Assembly (NCBI RefSeq): GCF_900215205.1
Contig: NZ_OBDY01000001.1
Coordinates: forward strand, 1 to 64,000
Direction of reading: 5' to 3'
From: Paractinoplanes atraurantiacus
GTDB taxonomy: Bacteria > Actinomycetota > Actinomycetes > Mycobacteriales > Micromonosporaceae
DNA: 64,000 nt
A model generated the notes under the pieces. The model ran no database searches. It saw only the letters and a program-made list of their open reading frames with translations, and was not told the origin of the DNA. Positions 1-9,510 of this stretch are shown here, piece after piece. Numbering within the stretch: position 1 is the stretch's first letter; the number at the start of each line of letters is the position of its first letter. Position numbers and translations under genes: made by a program.

Positions 1-14
1 GTGGAGGTTTCCCG

Positions 15-794
15 ATGACTACTTTCGCCGTTCGTGACTCGTCGACCATGCTGCGCCGTAACCTGCTGCACGCGCGCCGGTATCCGTCGTTGACGTTGAA
101 CCTGCTGCTCACACCGATCATGCTGCTGCTGTTGTTCGTCTATATTTTCGGCGACGCGCTCAGTGCCGGGATAACCGGCGGTGAACCGGACCGGGCCAGA
201 TATATCGCCTATCTGGTGCCGGGGTTGCTGTTGATGACGATCGGCAGCACGGTGATCGGCACGGCGGTGTCGGTGTCCAACGACATGACCGAGGGGATCA
301 TCGCCCGCTTCCGCACGATGGCCATTCATCGCGGGTCGGTGCTGGTCGGGCATGTCATCGGCAGTGTGCTGCAGTCGGTGGCCAGCGTCATCCTGGTCGG
401 GGCGGTGGCGGTGGCCATCGGTTTCCGCTCCACCGACGCCACGGTGATGGAGTGGCTGGCCGCGTTCGGGCTGCTCGTGCTGTTCGCTCTGGCCCTGACC
501 TGGATCGCGGTCGGGATGGGTTTGGTCAGCCCGAACGCGGAGGCGGCCAGCAACAACGCGATGCCGTTGATCCTGCTGCCCCTGTTGTCCAGCGCGTTCG
601 TCCCGGTCGACTCGATGCCCGGCTGGTTCCAGCCGATCGCCGAATACCAGCCGTTCACCCCGGCCATCGAAACCCTGCGCGGCCTGCTACTGGGCACCGG
701 CATCGGCCACAACGGCTGGCTCGCCGTCGCCTGGTGCGTGGGCCTGACGCTCCTCGGCTACTCCTGGTCGACGTCCCGCTTCAATCGCTCCTGA
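15..794 (+). CDS. ABC-2 type transporter permease (DrrB-like)
   Basis: This 259-aa integral membrane protein is the permease half of an ABC-2 exporter, of the kind that extrudes drugs or lipids in actinomycetes. About six hydrophobic helices are visible, beginning with a Leu-rich one near residues 28-50. The family's C-terminal signature is present: a Pro-rich SAFVPVDSMPGWFQPIAEYQP stretch followed by a last helix. The ATG has a good Shine-Dalgarno (GGAGG at 3-7). Its ATP-binding subunit would be expected just upstream, outside the window. A strong hairpin terminator follows, so this is probably the last gene of its operon. Substrate unknown. Family call is firm; a drug-resistance role is only inference from DrrB relatives. 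Confidence 0.9.
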   Translation: MTTFAVRDSSTMLRRNLLHARRYPSLTLNLLLTPIMLLLLFVYIFGDALSAGITGGEPDRARYIAYLVPGLLLMTIGSTVIGTAVSVSNDMTEGIIARFRTMAIHRGSVLVGHVIGSVLQSVASVILVGAVAVAIGFRSTDATVMEWLAAFGLLVLFALALTWIAVGMGLVSPNAEAASNNAMPLILLPLLSSAFVPVDSMPGWFQPIAEYQPFTPAIETLRGLLLGTGIGHNGWLAVAWCVGLTLLGYSWSTSRFNRS

Positions 795-802
795 GATGGA
801 GG

Positions 803-834
803 AAAGGCGGGCCGGTTGACACCGGCCCGCCTTT
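803..834 (+). terminator. Intrinsic-type terminator after the ABC permease
   Basis: A perfect 14-bp stem (AAAGGCGGGCCGGT at 803-816 pairing with 821-834) with a 4-nt TGAC loop, eight bases after the permease stop codon. The stem ends in TTT but no long T-tract follows, which is usual for GC-rich actinomycetes. Confidence 0.85.
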
Positions 835-1007
835 CACGTCGTCCTATGTCAGCTGACGCGCCGGCACGGGTCGCCGTAGTTCAGGTCGTTGGCTGAGCCC
901 CGCGACGCCGACGATGCGTGGGATCGTCCGCTCGGACCGGCCGGGCGGCCAGCTCGCCCAGAGTCGACGGAAAGTAGAACGGTACCGTCGCGTCGTTGAG
1001 AGTCCGC

Positions 1008-1013
1008 TATAGT
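1008..1013 (+). promoter_or_regulatory. Candidate -10 element (TATAGT)
   Basis: TATAGT lies 35 nt before the start of the secreted Ig-like gene at 1049 and fits the actinobacterial TANNNT -10 consensus. No convincing -35 hexamer is seen at 16-19 nt. A GGGGG ribosome-binding site (1034-1038) lies between it and the ATG. Confidence 0.45.
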
Positions 1014-1048
1014 GCGCCCGCAAGATCGGAAAAGGCGGGGGTACATCG

Positions 1049-2482
1049 ATGGGTAAGGCTCGTTCGGCCGCGATCGCCGCGATCGTCGCCACCTTGATCG
1101 CCGCGGGTGGGACGCCGGCCTTCGCCGATGTCGCCGGCCCGTTGGCGGTGACCTCCACCGGCCTGACCGACGGTCAGATCATCGGCCCGATGTCGCGATT
1201 CCACGCGGCGTGGACCGAGGGCGCCGAGATCGTCAAGGTCGAGGTGTACCGGGACGGCACGCTCGCGTTCACGACCACTGACCCGTCGGCCGACCTTCGG
1301 GTCTCGCTCACCGGTGTGCCGACCGGTACCGAGGCGACGGTGACCGTGCGCGCCTACGCCGCCGCGGGTGAATGGGCCGAGGCGAGCACGCGGGTCGTCG
1401 TGGACACCGAGCGGCCCACCGCCTCGTTCACGCCGACGGCCGGCATGCTGCCGTCGGTGAGTGGTGTCATCACGGTGACGCCGAAGGCCATGTCCGACGA
1501 CGTTACCGAGATCGCCCTGATCGGCAACGGGGTGACGGTCGCCTCGGTCTCCTCGGCGCCGTGGACGATCACCTACGACACTGTCGGCGGTCCGTCGTAC
1601 GTGACGGTTCGGGTGACCGACCGCGTCGGCAACCGCCGGGACTACTCGGGCTACTCCGTCGACAACGTGCCGCCGTCGATCGGCACTCTCGACTTCTTCG
1701 GCCGCCCCGTCGGGCGCGTGCGGGGCCTGAGCCAGGTCCGTGTCGCCTTCCCGGGTGCCGTGAACTACTACGAACTCCGGGTTGACGGCATTCGCGCCGG
1801 CACCTGGGACGGGCACAAGAGCGACTACAGCTACGGCAGTACGAACGGTGGCCTGCTCACGTACGACTTCGGTACCCGGTCCCGGACGGCCGCTTTCGAC
1901 GTGCTGGCCCGTGACGTCGCCGGCAACGAGGCCCGCAAGAGCTTCAGCCTGATCGTCGACGGGACCGGGCCGGCGATCAGTTCGGTCACACCGGCCGCCG
2001 GTGCGCTGGTCCGTGGCTCGCGGATCACCAGCACGGTTCGCGCGACCGACCCCGCCGGCATCCTGGACGCGCAGGTCAACGGCTATATGGCGAACGCGGC
2101 CCGGACCGTCGCCGTTCCGGCCGGTGCCGACGGGCGCAAGGCGCTGACCTGGATCGTGCACGACAACCTCTACAACGAGACGAGGTTCGTCCGGTACGTC
2201 GTCGTCGACAACACCCGGCCCAGCCTGAAGATCACCAGCGGCCCGAAGAGTGGCGCGCGGGTCAAGGGCACCGTGCGGATCAAGGCGACGGCGGCCGACC
2301 GCAACGGTGTCGGCCGGCTCGAACTGCTGGTCAACGGCAAGGTGGTCGCCCGCACGGTCAAGGCCGCCTACAACTTCGCCGTCAACACCAAGAAGTACGG
2401 CAAGACGCTGCGCGTCCAGATTCGGGCGTACGACCGGGCGGGCAACGTGGCGGCCACCACCACGCGCACCTGGCACAAATAG
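1049..2482 (+). CDS. Secreted protein with tandem Ig-like domains
   Basis: A 477-aa exported protein. A Sec signal peptide is clear (KAR basic start, hydrophobic Ala-rich core, likely cleavage after AFA near residue 26). The rest is a chain of about four to five beta-rich Ig/cadherin-like repeats, each with a recurring phrase such as RVTDRVGNRRD, ARDVAGNEARK or RAYDRAGNVAA, the usual D-x-AGN turn of bacterial Ig-like modules. The final repeat, ending ARTWHK, closely matches the end of the secreted protein at 18033-18926, so the two are paralogues. No catalytic motif is visible; a surface adhesive or structural role is inferred. Start ATG is supported by the GGGGG site upstream. Confidence 0.8.
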   Translation: MGKARSAAIAAIVATLIAAGGTPAFADVAGPLAVTSTGLTDGQIIGPMSRFHAAWTEGAEIVKVEVYRDGTLAFTTTDPSADLRVSLTGVPTGTEATVTVRAYAAAGEWAEASTRVVVDTERPTASFTPTAGMLPSVSGVITVTPKAMSDDVTEIALIGNGVTVASVSSAPWTITYDTVGGPSYVTVRVTDRVGNRRDYSGYSVDNVPPSIGTLDFFGRPVGRVRGLSQVRVAFPGAVNYYELRVDGIRAGTWDGHKSDYSYGSTNGGLLTYDFGTRSRTAAFDVLARDVAGNEARKSFSLIVDGTGPAISSVTPAAGALVRGSRITSTVRATDPAGILDAQVNGYMANAARTVAVPAGADGRKALTWIVHDNLYNETRFVRYVVVDNTRPSLKITSGPKSGARVKGTVRIKATAADRNGVGRLELLVNGKVVARTVKAAYNFAVNTKKYGKTLRVQIRAYDRAGNVAATTTRTWHK

Positions 2483-2486
2483 CGAA

Positions 2487-2513
2487 AGGGGGCCCGTTCC
2501 TGCCGGGCCCCCT
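2487..2513. terminator. Bidirectional hairpin terminator
   Basis: A perfect 10-bp stem (AGGGGGCCCG at 2487-2496 against 2504-2513) with a 7-nt loop, placed between the converging Ig-like gene and the WD40 gene. It could serve both strands. Confidence 0.8.
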
Positions 2514-2533
2514 GGCGTTCAGTTCAGATCAGG

Positions 2534-3700
2534 TCAGGGCACGCGCCACAACCGGACCTTGTTGTCGGCGCCGGCGCTGAGCAGGCGCTTGCCGTTCGGG
2601 CTGACCCGCACGGCCCAGACCGCACCGACGTGACCGGTGAGCGGCTCGCCCTGGGCCTCGCCGGTGGCCGAGTTCCACAGCCGTACGGTTCCGTCGTCGC
2701 CGCCGGTGACCAGCAGGTTTCCCTTCGGGCTGAAGCGCATGGCCCGCACCGGGCCGGTGTGCCCGGTCAGGGGTTCGGTGGCGGCCTCGCGGGTCGCCAC
2801 GTTCCAGAGCTGCACGGTGTTGTCGCCGCCGGACGAGGTGGCCAGCAGCTTTCCGCCGCGCTTGAAGGTGAGCGCCAGGACGGGGGCCGAACTGCTGGTG
2901 AGCGGCTCACCGGCGGGTTTGCCGGTGGCGGAGTTCCACAGCCGTACGAGGTTGCCACCACCCGAGGCGGCCAGCAGCTTGCCGTTGGGGCTGAAGCTGA
3001 CCGCGTACACCGGACCGGGGTTCACGGTCAGGGCCGCGCCGATCGGCTCGCCGGTCGCGGTCTCCCACAGCCGCACGGTGTTGTCGGCGCCCGATCCGGC
3101 GGCCGCGAGGCGCTCGCCGTCGGCGCTGAAGGTGACCGTGCGGACCGCGCCGGTGTGCCCGGTCAGGGTGCGCACCAGGTGGCCGGTCTCCGGATTCCAC
3201 AACCGGACCGCGCCGTCGTCGCCGGCCGTGGCCATCAGGTCGCCGGAGGAGCTGAAGGCCACCGAGCGCACGGGCCCGGTGTGCCCGGTCAGCGGCGCCC
3301 CGGTGCGCTCACCGGTGGCCGGGTCCCACAGCGACACCTGGCTGTCGCCGGTGACCGCTAGCAGCTTGCCGTCCGAGCTGTAGGCCAGGGCGTAGACGGC
3401 ACCGACGTCGCCGGCGAGCGGCGCGCCGGCCTTGCGCCCGGTCGACGTGTTCCACTGCCGCACCGTCCCGTTGCTGACGGTGGCGAACACCTTCCCGTCC
3501 GGGCGCAGGGCGAGCAGCCCGGTCTCGCCGGGCACGACGCTGCGGGCCCGGGCGCCGGCGGTGTCCGCCTGACCCGGCGCCCGCGTGGGGTGCGGGTGGG
3601 CGTGGGCGGGGGTGGCGGTGACCGCGAGCAGCGCGATCAAGGCCACAGCGACGGCCCCTCCAGCGCGGCGCGTGTCTTTACGATCTCTCTGAGTAGTCAC
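2534..3700 (-). CDS. Secreted WD40-repeat beta-propeller protein
   Basis: A 388-aa protein from the GTG at 3700. The N-terminus has a twin-basic region then a hydrophobic stretch ending ATPAHA, a Sec-type signal peptide. The mature part is built from eight WD-type units, each closing with a strand like VRLWNSATG, VSLWDPATG or VQLWNVATR and opening with GHTGPVRAV-type turns. It should fold as one seven- or eight-bladed propeller outside the membrane. No kinase or other domain is attached, unlike many actinobacterial WD40 proteins. The open frame extends to 3724, but the GTG at 3700 is preferred because TACGGT lies six bases before it (leaderless start). Ligand unknown; a scaffold or ligand-binding role is inferred. 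Confidence 0.88.
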   Translation of the reverse strand: MTTQRDRKDTRRAGGAVAVALIALLAVTATPAHAHPHPTRAPGQADTAGARARSVVPGETGLLALRPDGKVFATVSNGTVRQWNTSTGRKAGAPLAGDVGAVYALAYSSDGKLLAVTGDSQVSLWDPATGERTGAPLTGHTGPVRSVAFSSSGDLMATAGDDGAVRLWNPETGHLVRTLTGHTGAVRTVTFSADGERLAAAGSGADNTVRLWETATGEPIGAALTVNPGPVYAVSFSPNGKLLAASGGGNLVRLWNSATGKPAGEPLTSSSAPVLALTFKRGGKLLATSSGGDNTVQLWNVATREAATEPLTGHTGPVRAMRFSPKGNLLVTGGDDGTVRLWNSATGEAQGEPLTGHVGAVWAVRVSPNGKRLLSAGADNKVRLWRVP

Positions 3701-3706
3701 CCCGGC

Positions 3707-3712
3707 ACCGTA
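3707..3712 (-). promoter_or_regulatory. Candidate -10 for leaderless WD40 transcript
   Basis: On the minus strand TACGGT (3712-3707) sits six bases before the GTG at 3700, so transcription would begin at or next to the start codon. No ribosome-binding site is evident. The -35 is weak. Confidence 0.35.
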
Positions 3713-3781
3713 ACGATGCATCACGGCACCTTTTACGGCAGTTTGCCGCAGTTCATCCGGCCGGGTTCAGCCGACCGGATG

Positions 3782-6700
3782 CTACGAGGCGTAGATCGAG
3801 AACTTGGCGGTCCAGCGGTTGGAGCTGCCGAAGGTGGCCGGCCAGCTGCCGAACGGGGTGGAGGCGCTCCAGGCGCCCTGGTTGGCGGTACCGGTCGTGT
3901 AGCTCATGTTGTTGTCACCGTTGGTGTTGTAGACCAGCCAGTATGCGGTGTTCGGGGCCAGGGTCGCGGTGACCGGGCGGCTGTTCCACGCGTTGGCGGT
4001 CAGCGTGCCCGAGGTGCTCGACGCCACCAGGGCGCCGGGGGAGCCGTTGGCGTCGGCGTAGATCGCCACCTGGAACTGGTTGGCCGGCGCGGCCTGCACC
4101 GCCTTGAGGTAGACGGAGACCTGGCTGATCGGCAGGGCGGTGGCGCCGTTGACGAACCGCGAGCCGTTCAAGTAATTCATGTCGCCCGAGTCCAGTGAGC
4201 CGCCCACCTGGTCGAAGCCGAACCGTGGGGCGCTCGGATCGAGCGTGGTGAACGAGAACTGGTGGTTGGCCGCGAGCGCGTTGCCCGCCACGTCGGTGAC
4301 GCCGGTCCGGACGGTCACCGTGTACTGGGTCGAGGCGGCCAGCGCGGCCGACGGCGTGATCGTCGCCGTCTCGGTGGCCGCGTCATAGGCCACGGTCCGG
4401 TTGACCAGGGTGCCGCCCGGGCCGCGCAGCTCCAGGTTGGCCGCCGTGATGGTGGACGCCGCCATGGCCTCGTTGAAGCGCACGGTGACCGGGCTGGTCA
4501 GCGCCACCCCGGTGGCGCCGCCGGCCGGGCTGGTGGCGGCCACCGCCGGGGCGGTGGTGTCGGCGCCGGTGGTCGCGTAGATGGAGAACTTGGCGTTCCA
4601 CCGGTTGGAGCTGCCGAACGTGGCCGGCCAGGTGCCGAACGGCGTGGAGGCGCTCCACGCGCCCTGGTTGGCACTGCCGGCGTCGTAGCTCAGGTTGTTG
4701 TCGCCGTTGGTGTTGTAGACCAGCCAGTACGCGGTGTTGGCGGCCAGCGTCGCGCTGATCGGCCGGGTGTTCCACGAGTTGGCGGTCAGCGTGCCCGTCG
4801 TGCTGGTGGCCACCCGGGCGCCGGGCGAGCCGTTGGCGTCGGCGTAGATGGCCAGCTGGTACTGGTTGTTCGGGGCCGCCTGCACGTTCCTCATGTACAC
4901 CGACATGGAGGTGACCGCGGCCGGACCGGAGCCGGTGACGAACCGCGAGCCGTTCATGTAGTTGGTGGCGCCCGAATCCACCGAGGCGCCGGGCTGGGTG
5001 TAGCCGATCCGCTGCGTCGCCGGGGCGGTCGCGTAGGTGGCGGTGTACGTCGTCGCGGCGGTGGGCGCGGTGATCTCGTGGGTCTGTGCCCCGCCGTCGG
5101 ACCACGACGTGAACGTCGACGAACCCTGCGGGGACGGTGCCGACACCGAGTTTGTGGAGCCCTGGATCACCGTACGGGAGAAGGGTGTCGTCCCTGACCC
5201 CGAGCCGACGGCGAGCTGGAGCCCGGACGGCACGGTGGCGAAGGTCAGGTCGACCGTCTTCGGGTCGAGCCGGCGCGTCACCGTGTGGGTCAGGCCCTCC
5301 TGGTCGGTGGCCACGAGCTTGAGTTCCAGATAGGACGGATACTCGTGGTCGGGCGCCTCGAACGATCCGGACGCCACGCCGGTCCAGCTGCGGATCGCGT
5401 GCTCGTGGCAGTTCTCGGGCGAGGAGCAGTGGTGCATGACCAGGTCCCAGTTGAGGCGGGACGCGGGCAGGGTGCCCTGCTGCGGGTCGGTGGCGTGACC
5501 GGTGAAGGCGAGGGTGTCGCCGACCTTCCAGGTGGTGCCCACGTCCGGCGTGTCGATGACCGCGGTCGGCGCCTCGTTGCCGGGCGTGATGGCGATCGTG
5601 CTGGTGTGTGTCGCGTTCAGCGTGTCGGTCACGGTCAGCCGCGCGGTGTAGGAGCCGGCCGTGGTGTACGTGAAACTCGCCGTCGGCGTGGTCGCGTCGG
5701 TGGTCCCGTCGTTGGTGAAGTCCCAGGCGTACCGCAGGCGGCCGTCGTCGGCCGGGTCGGGGTCGGTGGAGCCGGTGCCGTTGAACGTCACGGTCAGCGG
5801 CGCCGGGCCCTGCGTCGGCGACGCGTCGATGACCGCGGTCGGCGGCTGGTTGCCCGGGAAGTAGCGCACGCGCCGGATGGTGCCGCCCAGGTCGGCGTAG
5901 TAGAGCTCGCCGCCGGGACCGACCTCGAGGTCGACCGGGCTGGCCGCGTCGGAGACGAACGTCTGCACATTGGCCGGGTTGGGCAGGCCGCCCGGCGCGG
6001 ACGGCAGTGACGCCCAGATGCAGCGGCGCGAGTAGTCGGCGAAGAAGACCGCTCCGTTGTACGCGGCCGGGTAGGGTCCGCCGGCGGTCGGGTAGAACGC
6101 CACACCGGTCGACGAGGAGCTGCCGGTCGGGCAGGCCTCGCCCGCGACCAGCTTGCTGGAGTGGTTCCAGGCGACGAACGGCGCCGTGTGGGTGCCCGCC
6201 GGCGCGGTGTAGAGCGTCTCGCAGATCGGCAGGTTGGCGCTGTCGTACCCGGCCTGCCGGGCGTTGCCCTCCCAGCACGGCCAGCCGAAGTTGGTCACGC
6301 CGGCGGTCGGGTTCACCACCCGGTTGACCTCCTCCCAGGTGTTCCACCCGGTGTCGGAGATCCAGGTCTCGTTGGTGCCCGGCCGCATGGTGACCCGGTA
6401 GGGGTTGCGCAGGCCGTGGGCGACGATCCGGCGGACGTTGGGGTCGGCGGCGCCGATGTTCGGGTTGCCGGCCGCGGCGGCGCCGGTGGCCGGGTCGAGC
6501 CGCAGGAGCGTGCCGTCCAGCTGGGCCGGGTCACCGGACGTACGGATGTCCTGCGACCGCAGCGCACCGCCCTCGTTGGCCGGGTCGCCGCACGGGTTGG
6601 TCGGCGCCCCCGAGGGGAACTGGCCGTAGTCGACCGCGCTGAAGCTGGCGCCGTCACCGGCGGCGACGTAGAGCATGCCGTCGGCGCCGAACGCGATGTC

Positions 6701-7240
6701 GCCGATGGAGTGGCTCGGGAACTGCTGGCACCAGTCGTGCAGCAGCACCTGTTCGCTGCCGGTCATCGTGTCGCCGCTCGCCCGCAGCCGGGAGAGCCGG
6801 CCGGTGACCACGCAGCGGCCGTCGTTCGCGTTGGCGCAGACGTCGTTCCAGACCGGGGCGGTCTGCCCGGGCGGCGCGTCGTACGTGTAGAGCACGTAGA
6901 CGTACGGGTCGGCGGGGAAGTTGGGGGCCAGGGCCATGCCGAGCAGGCCGCGGTCCCACTGGTTGTGCACGTTGGCCGACAGGTCGGCGAACACCGTCGG
7001 GGTGGTGTCGGCGAGATCGTCGAAGATCTTGATCCGGCCGCCCTTCTCGGCGACCAGGATGCGCCCGTCCGGCGCGAACTCCAGGTCGACCGGCGAGCTG
7101 AGTCCACTGAAGACGATCTGTTCCTGGAAGCCGCTCGGCAGCGCGACCGCGGTCGCGGCCGGTGAGCCGATGAACGACGACATCGTGATCACAGTGACCA
7201 ACGCGACGAACCCACTCAGCGCACGCCGAAGCACGGGCAC
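3782..7240 (-). CDS. Secreted glucose/sorbosone dehydrogenase-type protein with PKD and Ig modules
   Basis: A 1152-aa exoprotein. Order: signal peptide (1-33); PQQ-type glucose/sorbosone dehydrogenase propeller (about 35-450), shown by PVDLEFAPDGRILVAEKGG, RGLLGMALAPNF, DIAFGADGMLYVAAGDG and HGLRNPYR; a PKD domain (about 470-555, TVFNGTGSTDPDPADDGRLRYAWDF); a second PKD/Ig-like region (560-660); then two copies of a module of about 145 residues (roughly 745-890 and 1000-1152) flanking an SbsA-type Ig domain (895-995). The two copies share long identical blocks such as ANTAYWLVYNTNGDNN. The family oxidises sugars or aldoses with PQQ outside the membrane; the exact substrate cannot be read. GTG start follows GGGGGAGGG. 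Confidence 0.88.
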   Translation of the reverse strand: MPVLRRALSGFVALVTVITMSSFIGSPAATAVALPSGFQEQIVFSGLSSPVDLEFAPDGRILVAEKGGRIKIFDDLADTTPTVFADLSANVHNQWDRGLLGMALAPNFPADPYVYVLYTYDAPPGQTAPVWNDVCANANDGRCVVTGRLSRLRASGDTMTGSEQVLLHDWCQQFPSHSIGDIAFGADGMLYVAAGDGASFSAVDYGQFPSGAPTNPCGDPANEGGALRSQDIRTSGDPAQLDGTLLRLDPATGAAAAGNPNIGAADPNVRRIVAHGLRNPYRVTMRPGTNETWISDTGWNTWEEVNRVVNPTAGVTNFGWPCWEGNARQAGYDSANLPICETLYTAPAGTHTAPFVAWNHSSKLVAGEACPTGSSSSTGVAFYPTAGGPYPAAYNGAVFFADYSRRCIWASLPSAPGGLPNPANVQTFVSDAASPVDLEVGPGGELYYADLGGTIRRVRYFPGNQPPTAVIDASPTQGPAPLTVTFNGTGSTDPDPADDGRLRYAWDFTNDGTTDATTPTASFTYTTAGSYTARLTVTDTLNATHTSTIAITPGNEAPTAVIDTPDVGTTWKVGDTLAFTGHATDPQQGTLPASRLNWDLVMHHCSSPENCHEHAIRSWTGVASGSFEAPDHEYPSYLELKLVATDQEGLTHTVTRRLDPKTVDLTFATVPSGLQLAVGSGSGTTPFSRTVIQGSTNSVSAPSPQGSSTFTSWSDGGAQTHEITAPTAATTYTATYATAPATQRIGYTQPGASVDSGATNYMNGSRFVTGSGPAAVTSMSVYMRNVQAAPNNQYQLAIYADANGSPGARVATSTTGTLTANSWNTRPISATLAANTAYWLVYNTNGDNNLSYDAGSANQGAWSASTPFGTWPATFGSSNRWNAKFSIYATTGADTTAPAVAATSPAGGATGVALTSPVTVRFNEAMAASTITAANLELRGPGGTLVNRTVAYDAATETATITPSAALAASTQYTVTVRTGVTDVAGNALAANHQFSFTTLDPSAPRFGFDQVGGSLDSGDMNYLNGSRFVNGATALPISQVSVYLKAVQAAPANQFQVAIYADANGSPGALVASSTSGTLTANAWNSRPVTATLAPNTAYWLVYNTNGDNNMSYTTGTANQGAWSASTPFGSWPATFGSSNRWTAKFSIYAS

Positions 7241-7386
7241 TCCCTCCCCCGTAAAGATTGATGAACCTTAACGGTGGGCGGAATCCCGCAGGTGTCGGCT
7301 GACGGACTCGACGGCTCGCCGACCGGTCAGACCTGCCGACCGTTCGAACGATGCACGTCCATGGACAATGCCTGCATATTCCGGTG

Positions 7387-9474
7387 ATGTTGGCTGATCT
7401 CGGCCGTTGGTGTGCCCGCCGGCGGTGGCCGGTTCTCGGCGCGTGGCTCGTCCTGGTCGTCGCCGGGCTGGTCCTCGGTGGCCAGGTCTTCGACCGGCTC
7501 ACGACCGCCGACAGCCTGCGCCCGGATGCCGAGTCCCAGCTCGCCGACCGCAGGGCCGGCCAGTTGCAGCCCGAAGGACCGATGATCGTCGCGGTCGTCG
7601 GCGGGCGCGACGTCTACGACCCGGCGCTCGTCGCCGCCGTCACGGCGGTGACCGGTGAGATCCGCGGCATGGACGGCGTGGCCGAGGTCGAGGACCTGTA
7701 CGGCGCTCCGGGCGGGCGGATCGGCGCCGACAACCGGAGTTCCCTGATCCGGGTCGAGCTCGAGAAAGGGCACGAGGAACAGGTGGAGGACGCGGTGGTC
7801 GCCGCGCTGCACCGTATCGACGCCCCCGAGGTGCTGGTCAGCGGCGAAGATCTGGCGGAACGCGCGTTCGAGGAGCAGGCCGTCGCGGATGCCGCCCTCG
7901 GTGAGTCGGTGGCGATCGTCGTGCTGCTGGGCCTGCTGGTGCTGATCCTCGGCGGCTTCGTGGCCGGCCTGATTCCGCTGGCCGCCGCGCTGGCCACGGT
8001 GTCGGTGACGCTGCTCGGGCTGTTCGGTATGACCGCGCTGACCGGGGTCAGCCAGTTCACCGTCAACGTGGTCACCCTGCTCGGCATCGGGCTCGCCGTC
8101 GACTATGCGCTGCTGGTGATCGCCCGGTTCCGCGAGGAGCGTTCGGCCGACTCCGGGGCGGTGGTCGCCGAGCTGATCGCCCGGACCACCGCGACCGCCG
8201 GCCACACGGTGCTGATCTCCGGGCTGGCGGTCGCGGCGACGATGCTCGGGCTGACCGTCTTCGCGGAACCGCTGCTCGGCGCGATGGCGCTCGGCGGCGC
8301 GGTGGCGGTGCTGCTGGCCACCGTGGCCGGGCTGACCGCGGTACCCGCGCTGATCGCGGTGGCCCATCGCCGGATCAAACCCCCACGGCCGTCGCGCCGG
8401 GCCTTGCTTCCCCGGCTTGCCGCCTTCGCGCAGAGCCGGCCGGGCCCGGTCGCGCTCGCCGTCACGGCCGGGCTGCTGGTGCTGTCGCTGCCGTTCGTGT
8501 TCGGGGTCAACCTCGAAAACTCCGACGCCCGCGCGCTGCCCGCCTCGGCCGAGGCGCGCCGGCTCCAGGAAGTGGTGCAGCGCGACTTCAGCAGTGGCCA
8601 GGCCGACCCCGTCGTCGTGGTGGTCGGCGCCGACCCGGCCGGCGCTGAAGTCCGTGACTTCATGGACCGGCTCAACACCCTGGACGGGGTGCTGCGGGTG
8701 CAGCCGCGCCCCGACATCGCCTCGGCCGCCGTCATCGACGTCACCCCCGAGGGCGACAGCGGCGGTGAGCCCTCCCGCGACGTGGTGCGGGCGATCCGGG
8801 AACTGGACCCGCCGTTCCCGGTGCTCGTCGGCGGCGCGGCGGCGGAGCTGGTCGACTACCGCGACTCGGTGGCCGCCCGCTTCCCGGTCGCTCTGCTGAT
8901 CGTGCTGCTGTCCACGGCGGTGCTGCTGTTCGTGCTGACCGGCTCGGTGGTCATCCCGCTCAAGGCGCTGGCGATGAACGCGCTCACCCTGCTCGCGACG
9001 CTGGGCGCGCTGGTCGTCGTGTTCCAGTGGGGGCTCGGCGACACCGTGCTGGGCTTCGAGTCGTGGGGCGCGATCGACGTCACCACACCCGTCCTGCTGT
9101 TCGTGTTCGTGTTCGGCCTGTCGATGGACTACGAGGTTTTCCTGCTGGCCCGGATCAAAGAGGAGGGTGACGTACGGGCCGGGATCGCGAAGTCCGGGCC
9201 GGTGGTGACCGCGGCCGCGCTCTGCATCGGCGTGGTCTTCCTGGGCTTCCTGCTCGGCGACCTGATCGCCGTGAAGGAGATCGGCTTCGCGATGGCGGTG
9301 GCCCTGCTGCTCGACGTCACGGTCGTCCGCGGCCTGCTCCTGCCGGCCGTGATGGCCCTGCTCGGCGAGTGGAACTGGTGGGCTCCGGCGCCCCTGCGCC
9401 GCCTGCATGAGCGCCTGTTACCTACTCGTGACCTTCAGGCGAGAACTGACCCGGTCGAGGTGGCATCGCACTAA
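7387..9474 (+). CDS. MMPL/RND-family transporter
   Basis: A 695-aa polytopic membrane protein from the ATG at 7387 (the frame is open from 7351, but those extra residues are not hydrophobic or conserved-looking). Two homologous halves each have a first helix, a periplasm-facing soluble domain and a bundle of about five helices. The family motifs are visible: GIGLAVDYALLVIARFREE in the first half and GLSMDYEVFLLARIKEE in the second. MMPL proteins export lipids or small hydrophobic molecules using the proton gradient. It is divergent from the dehydrogenase-type gene and lies directly before the RTX-like gene. Substrate unknown. Confidence 0.92.
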   Translation: MLADLGRWCARRRWPVLGAWLVLVVAGLVLGGQVFDRLTTADSLRPDAESQLADRRAGQLQPEGPMIVAVVGGRDVYDPALVAAVTAVTGEIRGMDGVAEVEDLYGAPGGRIGADNRSSLIRVELEKGHEEQVEDAVVAALHRIDAPEVLVSGEDLAERAFEEQAVADAALGESVAIVVLLGLLVLILGGFVAGLIPLAAALATVSVTLLGLFGMTALTGVSQFTVNVVTLLGIGLAVDYALLVIARFREERSADSGAVVAELIARTTATAGHTVLISGLAVAATMLGLTVFAEPLLGAMALGGAVAVLLATVAGLTAVPALIAVAHRRIKPPRPSRRALLPRLAAFAQSRPGPVALAVTAGLLVLSLPFVFGVNLENSDARALPASAEARRLQEVVQRDFSSGQADPVVVVVGADPAGAEVRDFMDRLNTLDGVLRVQPRPDIASAAVIDVTPEGDSGGEPSRDVVRAIRELDPPFPVLVGGAAAELVDYRDSVAARFPVALLIVLLSTAVLLFVLTGSVVIPLKALAMNALTLLATLGALVVVFQWGLGDTVLGFESWGAIDVTTPVLLFVFVFGLSMDYEVFLLARIKEEGDVRAGIAKSGPVVTAAALCIGVVFLGFLLGDLIAVKEIGFAMAVALLLDVTVVRGLLLPAVMALLGEWNWWAPAPLRRLHERLLPTRDLQARTDPVEVASH

Positions 9475-9510
9475 GTGTCGGAGCAAGTGACACAAGAACG
9501 GGGAAACACA

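Noticed and set aside
7327..9408. A 693-codon open frame opposite the MMPL gene
   Set aside because: Low-complexity antisense of a well-supported membrane protein.
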